Shown here: one piece after another, positions 10,001 through 17,032 of the stretch
Numbering within the stretch: the stretch's first letter is position 1
How the letters are laid out: every line of letters begins with the position of its first letter
From: Coemansia sp. RSA 1804
Lineage: Eukaryota; Kickxellomycota; Kickxellomycetes; Kickxellales; Kickxellaceae
Reading direction: 5' to 3'
Length of the DNA stretch: 17,123 bases
NCBI GenBank assembly: GCA_027578815.1
Contig: JANBTH010000452.1
Span: 1 to 17,123 of the forward strand
Notes under the pieces: generated by a model
Seen by the model: only the letters and a program-made list of their open reading frames with translations
Told to the model about the DNA's origin: nothing
Databases searched by the model: none
Program-made: the position numbers and the translations under genes

Positions 10001-11402
10001 CAAAATGGACACATTGTTTTATCCAGTGAAAAATGCATTACGAGGGATTAATGAGGATATATCGGTGAAGCGTCGCAAGTTGGAGAATATTATCTTTGGT
10101 GGAAAAACACTCATTCGTCATCTAAATGTCGAGCCCTACTTCACAAGGCTTCATATAAAAGCAATGGACGATAATGAAAGGGTGTCGATGGTTCGAACTG
10201 CAATTGGTGCTTTATCTAGTACAATTTACTATACCGTTGATAAATTCTGGGATTTGCTGTTCAAGATCTGTATTCTTGTTCAGAATACATTATTGGGTCA
10301 CAAGGTTTCTTCCAGCGGATTTGTAGCATATTCTGATCTTGCTGAAACAGTGGTCGATAATGTCACAGGCGCGACTCAATTACCCAAGCAGATTAGGGAG
10401 TTTAACGAAGGAATTGATGTTTTTAGACACTATATGGACATGGAGCGTGATGACGGTTCTGACGCGGATACAGTTAAGCCACCATCAAACTGGCCGTCAT
10501 CTGGAAAGATCGAGATTCGCAACTTTAGCATGAAGTATCATGAAGACCTTGAGTATGTGCTCAAGGACATTAGTCTTACAATCAACTCTGGGGAGAGAAT
10601 TGGCATTGTTGGTCGCACTGGTGCTGGAAAGACATCCCTCTCTCGAGCAATCTTCTGCCTTGTCAATAAGAAGACTTGTGAAGGGTCTATTCTTATTGAC
10701 GGATATAATATATCCACAATAAATCCAAGCAATCTACGTCCAAAGCTAGGCACAATTCCACAGGAATCAACCATGTTTACAGGCTCATTCAAACAAAACC
10801 TGGATCCGTTGGTGGAGTATACAATTGAGGACATGTGGGGTGCATTAATTAAGTGCAACATGGTGGAGCTTGTTGAGCCAAAGCGTGATCGGACCAAGGA
10901 TCGCAGCAGCAGCTCATACAGTGATTACGATGAAAGAGTTAAAAAGCAGATTGCTGACTGGGATAAAGAATGGCAAGTGTCTAGCTGGATGAAGCGTATA
11001 TTCCTTTGGATCTTTGTCACAAAGCCAGAACTACCAGATAGGATAAATGAAAAGGCAATTTATGGACTGGAGAAGAGTATTGGTGACTACGAACGCTTTA
11101 GCAATGGCCAGAAGCAGCTGTTTAGTCTGTGTCGGCTGCTGATGCGCAAACGGAGGATTATTGTGTTGGACGAAGCAACAGCGGATGTTGACCTAGAGAC
11201 CGACAAAGAGATGCAGAAGTTATTCCGTAGTGAGTTCAAGGACAGCACAGTTCTGACCATTGCTCATCGGCTGGAGACCATTATGAACAGTGACAAGATT
11301 ATTGTCATGGACAAGGGCAGAGTTGTCGAGTTTGGCCCACCAAAGAATCTTATTGACCAGGGCGGCTACTTTTCAGAGCTTGTCAAGGCTAATGAGTTTT
11401 AG
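7032..11402 (+). CDS. ABCC/MRP-type full-size ABC transporter
   Basis: A 1456-residue ABC exporter of the MRP/Ycf1 subfamily, which typically moves glutathione or other organic-anion conjugates across vacuolar or plasma membranes; the substrate here is unknown. Order: N-terminal TMD0-like region with about four hydrophobic segments (23-132); TMD1 (about 205-460); NBD1 with Walker A GRTGSGKS 569-576, Q-loop Gln604, signature VSGGQ 659-663 and Walker B IYVLDD 679-684; an acidic Ser/Thr-rich linker (about 740-815); TMD2 (about 830-1115), weakly hydrophobic; NBD2 with Walker A GRTGAGKT 1194-1201, Gln1244, signature FSNGQ 1356-1360, Walker B ending DE at 1380-1381 and switch His1412. In NBD1 the usual Walker B Glu is Asp and the switch His is Ser718. 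NBD2 has about 57 extra residues between the Q-loop and the signature. The start is the first in-frame ATG; an upstream TTG at 6978 was rejected. No introns are evident. Confidence 0.95.
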   Translation: MIEILSLASKANALKDAAFYPAADTVLILAMAVVVCRTGFKATARFETSALAQCCYALLFALSSIQCTGWTNVHFPLSVGLFSFLTQHSSGYYPFQLTNLLGMYRSLNGDIGGDIWHQVLYASMHAYLLVANLDTFGQSILNDMHRLVFYTQERRLISLCSTHDITLDNLDELPERMRLSSIANEFKYDVNESFFVFRAIFRYAWRPMLPIYILDSLLSVAVVATSLLNTRILYYIDMPSGHSWYEGYSILVLAFFANIVTRQFDRIQSRLHKETRRVFKAIELELFRLPLTNSSLRKEHTLAKAKIAIDNIMHSIRSFQSIVGIAADGVFIIIATYNHVGWMVLVPALVETTIFLLTWVLEKLIGMSYHWELNDVPFAFSANIEEIFHNIKSIKMFGWERMYVDPELQKHWQKAADIEVRPWYAPVFSIVWAVFNSITYYSIQISVFLAVYFYAAAGTKSTDPISNADIFQLDMLIRKLDGRFLSLKWRLGLIGAIVEDNYALEKALKGDFIDSLPRYPLGSIGGKSLDSSKPSVALEDCDFSVSTDKSVLEDISFSAQDGELVAVVGRTGSGKSSLLLSICGEIEKTKGTGAVFGTIAYMEQAPIIIDETIRDNILFGRKYDKEHYNRVIEACALTEDINAWKKGDKTVIGERGIKVSGGQRARLALARTIYSKADIYVLDDPLSAVDVHVKRHILDNVIMDSGLLGGTLRILAVSSEKLLPYFNQVIRLDEGKAVVTKQVPQTYQPLTTDFNHAKISVNDMSNTGLTNATEATESDQQTTVTEHPDDTGSDSEAEPDNSFGSKSGSKPDVREWSRWSNIKYIVDICGIPSLILVAMAGFISPIFSFVMDGYRLDILNSNTNNSNAKGNNAVLNYLYVNVLSEIIDSLFSHVRLYIRSSLDIRKVEDKIRSTFVDNLIHAPLSFFDSTTSTDLSSVYYSKIGKMSSGISTFVMTELSDILEIILSSYRIAQRAPLLLLTIPLISWYDNKMDTLFYPVKNALRGINEDISVKRRKLENIIFGGKTLIRHLNVEPYFTRLHIKAMDDNERVSMVRTAIGALSSTIYYTVDKFWDLLFKICILVQNTLLGHKVSSSGFVAYSDLAETVVDNVTGATQLPKQIREFNEGIDVFRHYMDMERDDGSDADTVKPPSNWPSSGKIEIRNFSMKYHEDLEYVLKDISLTINSGERIGIVGRTGAGKTSLSRAIFCLVNKKTCEGSILIDGYNISTINPSNLRPKLGTIPQESTMFTGSFKQNLDPLVEYTIEDMWGALIKCNMVELVEPKRDRTKDRSSSSYSDYDERVKKQIADWDKEWQVSSWMKRIFLWIFVTKPELPDRINEKAIYGLEKSIGDYERFSNGQKQLFSLCRLLMRKRRIIVLDEATADVDLETDKEMQKLFRSEFKDSTVLTIAHRLETIMNSDKIIVMDKGRVVEFGPPKNLIDQGGYFSELVKANEF

Positions 11403-11874
11403 AGTAGATTTCTATAAACTGAAAGGGTCGTGTTTTTAAAGGTAATACACTGTATTCCAACTAGTGAAAAGAATAGGAAGCAAATATAAGAAATGTTATA
11501 AAGCTGTATGTATCTTGACGCCATTCTTTATTTATATCACTTGCAGGACAGAAGAGATTACTAACAAGTAGGTAAGAAAGAAAAAGCTATGAGAAGCCAA
11601 AAGATAGAAATTGAAATGGAAAATATTCTTTTTGTGTTTTTTTTTAATTTTTCTTATTTCTGAGGTTTAGTACGTAAAGGAGAAAGCTCTGGTATAAACA
11701 GGTAAGATACGAAGAGTGAAAACAAGTGTGTAACCATCAGAAATTTACACAAGTCTCTTGCTATGTCACCCGTTAAATTGACAAGTAGTATGCTTGGATA
11801 TAACCAAGAATAAACCCCAAAGCATCTATTTTTCTTCAGCAAATACTTTATGGGCTTCTGCTTTTATAGCGTCT

Positions 11875-12120
11875 TTACAGCTTTGGACCTCTGTTTATTG
11901 GTTTATATGTGTGGCTCGCATCTGTATTATTTAACATAGAGGCTGCCTTAGCTATGCTCCATCTATTCGCTTCTGCAAGCTCTCTAGCCATTCTTCTATC
12001 AAATTTTTCTAAGGATTTGACAGGGCTAGTAGAGCTAACGGGCCTTTCAATAGTTGCAGTTTTATCTGTTCTTGGATTCCTAAATGTTGTAGTTACTATT
12101 GTCTTGTTTGGTTTTGACAT
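11875..12120 (-). CDS. Hypothetical 81-residue hydrophilic protein
   Basis: An ATG-to-TAA frame of 81 codons, open upstream to 12189 (105 codons without a stop, long for such AT-rich DNA). The product would be basic and hydrophilic. It starts MSKPNKTIVTTTFRNPR, has a Ser/Thr/Pro stretch in the first half, and a helix-like segment (about residues 37-64) around RRMARELAEANRWSIAKAAS. A TATATAAA lies on the same strand at 12262-12269, about 140 bp before the ATG. I do not recognise a family. The opposite strand of the same stretch would encode a very hydrophobic peptide with a GTG start, which looks like an antisense artefact. This may be a small gene, one exon, or the best-kept part of a decayed gene. 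Confidence 0.3.
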   Translation of the reverse strand: MSKPNKTIVTTTFRNPRTDKTATIERPVSSTSPVKSLEKFDRRMARELAEANRWSIAKAASMLNNTDASHTYKPINRGPKL

Positions 12121-12261
12121 CTTTAATGTTAAATATTTGACTAGCTTCTTGACAGGTTTTTTAGACGAAATTGTACTTGTGGTATAAGCTTATTGCATAA
12201 AGCTCTGGCAAACAAATTTCAATGGTAGACAAAAAATTCAAGCAAGTTGGATATTCAAGAG

Positions 12262-12269
12262 TTTATATA
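12262..12269 (-). promoter_or_regulatory. TATA-like box on the minus strand
   Basis: TATATAAA on the minus strand, about 140 bp upstream of the ATG at 12120. It is positioned so that it could drive the hypothetical 81-residue ORF, but such octamers are frequent in this AT-rich interval. Confidence 0.2.
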
Positions 12270-12877
12270 GTGGACAGCTGCCAAAAAATCATGCACATAA
12301 CTGTGTGCATTCATTTGCTTTATAAGAGTAATATCTGTATATCCTGGTATTAGAATATAAATAGAACTAATATGACATTATAGATAATAAATTAAAAAAG
12401 CAATAAACTGTCTGTATTAACGGAGAAGGCGGACATTTTTCATTTTATAAATAAAATTCAATTCAATTTATTAAAGTATTTGCTGCTGAGATTGTGAATG
12501 GGGATGATCTGATAATTAGCGTCAAATGTTGATTAGCTTTAACATTGACATCAGGGCATCACATGTACTGTTTGAAGCTTTCAGCATGTTTAATTACATC
12601 AATTATCTTATTTTCTGTGTGCTTATACGACAAGTATATTGTTTGATTAAATGGTGTTTCCTACATTTGGTTTTCTGCAACGTATAATCAACGCCAACCG
12701 ATGCTGCCAATGCACTGTTGTTGCCCATGCACAAACAACGTCTCTTACTCAGTGCAAAGCCATTGTCCCCGACGCAAACATTTGCGCAAAACAAAGCAGA
12801 GGGGAAAGCTGGCAACAAAAGTGACGCTTTCCTGCCCCCCTTTGTCTTTCTTTTCGCGTCTTTATTATTTTTATTAT

Positions 12878-12885
12878 TATATAAG
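12878..12885 (+). promoter_or_regulatory. Candidate TATA box of UBA2
   Basis: TATATAAG lies 56 bp before the UBA2 start codon, after a T/C-rich tract. If it works at the usual 25-35 bp spacing, transcription would start about 12905-12915, leaving a short leader of 20-30 nt. That would leave the ATGs near 12701 and 12718 outside the mRNA. Confidence 0.45.
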
Positions 12886-12933
12886 GATTCAAATCCAACC
12901 ACTTTATTACAGTCATTGAAAAGAAGGTGAAAA

Positions 12934-14907
12934 ATGCGCGATTCAAAACAGGTGGCAAGGCTTTTCGGCGAAAAGACAGCTGAAACGCTCAGAAATTCAA
13001 ATGTACTGGTGGTTGGAGCTGGCGGAATAGGATGCGAGCTGCTAAAGAACCTGAGCATGTCAGGGTTTGGGCACATCAAGGCGGTTGATCTGGATACCAT
13101 CGACCTGTCGAACCTCAACAGACAGTTCCTGTTCCAGCGCGCACATATAAAGAAGCCCAAGGCTCAGGTAGCCACGCAGGCGATACGGAGATTCAACCAC
13201 GGACTGGATGCGTCCTTCGAGCAGGCCAACATAAAGCAGCCGGAGTTTGATGTCGACTGGTTCTCGCAGTTTGATCTGGTTTTTAACGCGCTGGATAACC
13301 TGGACGCGCGTAGGCATGTGAACTCGATGTGTTTGGCTGCGCATGTGCCGCTTGTGGAATCGGGGACTGCTGGGTATCTGGGCCAGGTTACGGTGATCAG
13401 CGGTGGAAAGACCGAGTGCTTTGAGTGCCAGCCCAAGCCGGCGGAAAGAAAAACCTACCCGGTCTGCACCATCCGCTCCACGCCCACCGCCCCAATCCAC
13501 TGCATTGTGTGGGCAAAAGACTATCTGTTTGCGCAGCTCTTTGGCGAGAAGGTGCCGGATGAGCTTGACGCTGCTGCGAATGGCGAGGAGGGAGAGGATA
13601 TGGAGGAGCTCCGACTACTGCGAGAGGAGTCTCGGGCGCTAGCAAAACTGACAGATGCGATGGGCGGTCCCGAGTTTGCAGGGCTGATTTTCACCAAGGT
13701 ATTCGATAACGACATTGCCAGGCTGCTGTCGATGAAGGATATGTGGAAGCACCGCCAACCCCCGCGTGTACTGAGCTTTGACCAGCTCGAAACCACAAAT
13801 GACGCTGCATTTGGCCCGTCCTCAATCGATGACCATGCGCCGATGTCTCTTGAGCAGGCATTTGCGCTGTTTAAGCACTCGGTCGATATGCTAGCCCAAA
13901 GGCTTGTGGGCGCGAGGGACAAAGACGCTGCTGCCTTCCTAACGTTTGACAAGGACGATGAGAATACGCTGCGCTTTGTGGCGGCGGCAGCAAACCTCCG
14001 CTCATATGCCTTTGGAATCGATCCGAAATCCATTTTCACCATCAAGGCAATGGCAGGCAATATCATTCCAGCAATTTCAACAACCAACGCTATTGTCGCT
14101 GGGATGATGGTTGTCCAAGGCACGCTTGTGCTAAGCGGACGACTGGCCGAATGCCACACTGCGTATCTGTCCTACAGCAGCAAGCGGCCAAGAAGCATTG
14201 TCAAGGACACGCTGGCGCTTCCAAACACACGATGCGCTGTTTGCCGTCGCCGATACTTGACGCTCAGAGTTGCAGACTGCACAAAAACCACGCTGGGCGA
14301 CGTCGTTTCCTACATCAACTCATTGGACGGAACTGAGTCTGACCTTAATCTTGGCGAGGAGATGTCGATTGTCGAGGGAAGCCGCATTCTGTATGATTAT
14401 GATTATGATGACAACCTGTCCATGTCTCTCGAGAAGCTTGGTCTAGTTCCAGGCAGGATGGTTACTCTGTCCCGAGACGACGAGACCGAATGCGATGTGG
14501 TGCCAGTGGTTCTAAGCATTGCCAAAGCCCGCATCGAACCAAAGGACCCTGGGAATCCAGTGGCGTCCCTTTCCATCGAGGGGTTTGAGCAGATTCCCGA
14601 GTTTGCTCCGGTTCCTGCTTCTGATAGCAAGGAAGACGGCGCTGATAATCGGGGCGAGAGTAACGAGGGTGGCGACAACGATGTGGAGAACGACGCCACT
14701 GCAGAGACAATCGAGGGGGCTGTGCTACCTGTTGCTGACGACGGAGCATTTATTATTGACGACGATAGCGTCGATGGCATACAGAGCATATCCGACGAGC
14801 TTTCGAAACGCAAGATTGGTGAGATTAGCAGCACCGGTCTGCCTGACGCCAAACGTCGAGCCACAGATGATAGCGAGACCGGCACGACTGTAGAAATCAT
14901 TGATTAG
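12934..14907 (+). CDS. UBA2: SUMO-activating enzyme subunit 2 (E1 catalytic subunit)
   Basis: A 657-residue catalytic subunit of the heterodimeric SUMO E1. With Aos1 it adenylates SUMO, forms a thioester with it and passes it to Ubc9, mainly in the nucleus. Seen: the nucleotide-binding motif VVGAGGIGCELLKNL (26-40); the adenylation block DLSNLNRQFLF (57-67); paired zinc cysteines C162/C165 and C434/C437; the catalytic Cys178 in YPVCTIRSTP followed by IHCIVWAKDYLF; the Cys domain (about 180-370); a crossover back to the adenylation fold around KAMAGNIIPAISTTNA (371-386); and a ubiquitin-fold domain (about 440-530) containing ILYDYDYDDNL. The acidic C-terminal tail (about 560-657) has a basic patch (AKRRA, 639-643) and two SIM-like motifs, AFIIDDD at 605-611 and VEIID at the end. 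Length is close to yeast and human orthologues. The start ATG follows an A-rich context and precedes the conserved N-terminus directly. Confidence 0.97.
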   Translation: MRDSKQVARLFGEKTAETLRNSNVLVVGAGGIGCELLKNLSMSGFGHIKAVDLDTIDLSNLNRQFLFQRAHIKKPKAQVATQAIRRFNHGLDASFEQANIKQPEFDVDWFSQFDLVFNALDNLDARRHVNSMCLAAHVPLVESGTAGYLGQVTVISGGKTECFECQPKPAERKTYPVCTIRSTPTAPIHCIVWAKDYLFAQLFGEKVPDELDAAANGEEGEDMEELRLLREESRALAKLTDAMGGPEFAGLIFTKVFDNDIARLLSMKDMWKHRQPPRVLSFDQLETTNDAAFGPSSIDDHAPMSLEQAFALFKHSVDMLAQRLVGARDKDAAAFLTFDKDDENTLRFVAAAANLRSYAFGIDPKSIFTIKAMAGNIIPAISTTNAIVAGMMVVQGTLVLSGRLAECHTAYLSYSSKRPRSIVKDTLALPNTRCAVCRRRYLTLRVADCTKTTLGDVVSYINSLDGTESDLNLGEEMSIVEGSRILYDYDYDDNLSMSLEKLGLVPGRMVTLSRDDETECDVVPVVLSIAKARIEPKDPGNPVASLSIEGFEQIPEFAPVPASDSKEDGADNRGESNEGGDNDVENDATAETIEGAVLPVADDGAFIIDDDSVDGIQSISDELSKRKIGEISSTGLPDAKRRATDDSETGTTVEIID

Positions 14908-15748
14908 CATACGCATTGCTATTGTGTTTTTTCTTTCTTTCTCGAAATGGAAACATCTGTTTCAATATACAAAATAGAAGCGCCCCCTTTTTCTATTATT
15001 TTCGCTAAATGCAAATCTACGGCAAATGTGTGAAACATACAGAGAATAATGCAAGGATAAAAAGAAACATGGCAACAACATAAGCCACTGCCAAATATTG
15101 TCTACTGCTCTCAACGGGAATATCAAACTAGATGGTCATGTTTTAGAAGCCAAAAATCACATTGCAAGGTAGCAATTGAGGACATGCTACATTTGATCGG
15201 ACTAGAAACCGCTTGGGGTTTCCATAACATGCGGGGGGAGCACATTTAGAATATGCCAGAAAGTAAAAATAACCAGCTCAATTGTCTTGCACTTGTTGCG
15301 CGTTGATGAGAGACAAGTGAGGAGGAAGAGACTGGTATTCCGGATATTCTGTCTGACGTCAGTTTGGTTATTTTGCTACTGCATGGACCGGGTCCCTGGT
15401 GCAGTAGCGGCAACAGCAGCAACAAATGACAGCATGCCCAGTTACTGCAAATGGCTTTTATATTGGCTACACGCGCAAACTCCTTCCTATGCTATGGCTG
15501 GGCATATTCCGTACTCTGCAATTGCACACGCCTCCTTTTAAGGAACTGATGCTTTATTTTTCTGGAGACAAATAACAAGTCAATTCTGCACAGAACCAGA
15601 CATGCAAAGAACCCCGAGGAATTAGCGAGTATATATGTTGCCAAACTATAGGGAAAAAGAGTATTGATGCAGGATGAAGAAAAGAAGAACGCATTCGTGG
15701 TAGAATGAGGCTGCATAAAAGTCAGTTTAAAAAATCTGGACACTAGAA

Positions 15749-15958
15749 ATGCAGCGTTTATTATTTTGTGTGGCGTGTACTAGTGTAGTTGCAATAGAAA
15801 TGAAAAGCATTTTATTATGCTTCTTACAATGGACGGAGAGGGATTTATTTTTTATTTCGCAAGGAATAAACAATCAATTCTCTCTTTTTTCACCTCCCCT
15901 TTCTTTTCCGTCTTTGGCTGAGCTGAACGAGAAGAAAGGCAAGAGAAAGGAATGCTAG
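15749..15958 (+). CDS. Doubtful 69-residue ORF with a hydrophobic N-terminus
   Basis: An ATG-to-stop frame of 69 codons starting MQRLLFCVACTSVVAIEM, which resembles a signal peptide, and ending in a Lys/Glu-rich tail. CATAAAA at 15714-15720, about 35 bp before the ATG, is TATA-like but would put the transcript start almost on the ATG. No family is recognised, and the length is unremarkable for AT-rich DNA. Confidence 0.15.
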   Translation: MQRLLFCVACTSVVAIEMKSILLCFLQWTERDLFFISQGINNQFSLFSPPLSFPSLAELNEKKGKRKEC

Positions 15959-16647
15959 AACAATATTTGTTTACTCTTTGCCAAGCGCTTGCTTCCTAAC
16001 CCGCATGCGTATCGAAAGTGTACATGGCGCTTGTATTTTTTTTCGTCTTGCTGTGTGAATGATAGGGTTTTATTTTTGTCAACACAAAGATGTTTTTATA
16101 TGGTCGCATACATTGTCATTCGAAGACGTAAAAGAAAGTCTTGTTTGGGTACTAATGGCGGCTTTTGTTTTCTTTCTCTTCTCTTCTTACACGAGTGTGC
16201 AATGTTGATGGTGGGTCATGTCAGCGTTTAGACCACACGCGAAATGAAGCATTCTCGAATATAATAAAGAAGAACAAAGGAAAAGCCCCCGTTGGATGGA
16301 AGCCTCTCCAGCTCGACTATGCTTTCTTTACTGCCTTTTCTCTTGCACATTACGCTACGCCAGCAGCAAACTTTTTTTTATATTTTACAAATTTCCTTTT
16401 CATCCTCATTCCAAATAGTGTAGATTGTATGCTGGAGAGGGGAGGAGAGAAAAGAAATAACAAGCGTCTGAACAGATTGCAAGAAACTAGGTTTTTTTCT
16501 TATAGATTTCATATCCAGTGCTTCTGAAGCCGCTCTGTCGTTGCGTTAGCTATTGCAACTGGTACTGGGTGTTGCTGCTGTGTTTAGTTTTTTTGTTTTG
16601 TCTTTGACATTTTTCTTACAAAACCTTTTTTCACTTTATTTTCTTTC

Positions 16648-16667
16648 TTTTCTTTTCTTTTCTTTTC
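16648..16667 (+). repeat. (TTTTC)4 microsatellite in a polypyrimidine tract
   Basis: Four perfect TTTTC units, preceded by related TTCTTTC sequence and followed by TCAG at 16668-16671. Together the tract and the CAG look like a strong 3' splice acceptor, perhaps of a leader intron in a transcript that continues rightward out of the window. Without the downstream exon this is only suggestive. Confidence 0.5.
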
Positions 16668-17005
16668 TCAGCTATTCCACCTGCTCTCTCTATTCAACCA
16701 AAGTCATCAAGTAGCCACCCACTCCACATTGCTACCCATTTCTTTTCTTTCTCTCTCGTTTTTTGTACTTTATAGTGTGCAACAGAAAACCTTCACGTCT
16801 CATAGACTGGCACTGGTAGTCTTCTAGCCATCCTCTTTATTTGCGCAGGCCAGAGACAAACTATTGAGGCTAATAATCGCCGTATATCGGATAGCTTTAG
16901 TAGTATATGCTAGGCTTACATGATCGTGCAGAATATTGGCGCTTTCTATAACGCCTTCTCCTCCCCCTCTTTTTCCCCTCTTCTTCCTTTTTTGCATTTA
17001 CTTAC

Positions 17006-17032
17006 ATTCATATTCATATTAATATTCATATT
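17006..17032 (+). repeat. TATTCA-type short tandem repeat
   Basis: Imperfect tandem units of ATTCAT/TATTCA near the right edge, with one TTAA interruption. It is low-complexity sequence in a probable promoter or leader region. Confidence 0.45.

Larger units (their letters stand above)
11829..12660 (-). pseudogene. Possible decayed or multi-exon gene on the minus strand
   Basis: Read on the minus strand, a series of open segments follow one another in changing frames: 12660-12562 and 12558-12466 (same frame, one TGA between them), 12377-12258, 12262-12164, 12189-11878, and 11894-11829. The last four overlap end to start, as expected for a coding sequence broken by frameshifts, or for exons joined by introns I could not place. 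The conceptual peptides look protein-like (alternating hydrophobic and charged residues), but all except the longest are of lengths that AT-rich DNA gives by chance. There is no recognised homologue. Confidence 0.22.
11403..12933. other. AT-rich intergenic region between the ABC gene and UBA2
   Basis: 1.5 kb, strongly AT-rich. Its left part (11403-11820) shows A/T-rich tracts and a T run near 11636-11646 but nothing codable with confidence. The middle (11829-12660) carries the minus-strand open segments described separately. The right part (about 12690-12840) is locally more GC-rich and leads into the UBA2 promoter. No tRNA was recognised. Confidence 0.6.

Noticed and set aside
11909..12187. 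92-codon plus-strand hydrophobic open frame
   Set aside because: Begins with GTG, and its hydrophobic character is what the complement of the Lys/Asn/Arg-rich minus-strand frame would give.
12886..12897. T-arm-like GGATTCAAATCC, possible tRNA
   Set aside because: The pair closing the loop is A-C, not G-C, and no acceptor, D or anticodon arms surround it.
12701..12930. Plus-strand ATG frames (about 70 codons) just before UBA2, as upstream ORFs or a gene
   Set aside because: They overlap the TATA box and start upstream of the likely transcription start; the peptides are low-complexity and Cys- or Tyr-rich.
12603..13160. 185-codon minus-strand open frame across the UBA2 promoter and 5' end
   Set aside because: Its first part is antisense to the conserved UBA2 nucleotide-binding region, and the rest crosses the TATA-box region. 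Only the segment below 12660, in another frame, was kept as a possible relic.
13521..14159. 212-codon minus-strand open frame opposite UBA2
   Set aside because: Ser/Ala-rich antisense translation of a conserved gene; no independent support.
15302..15357. C/D-box snoRNA-like pair (TTGATGA ... CTGA)
   Set aside because: The first C-box base is wrong and the terminal stem is weak; there is no C'/D' pair.
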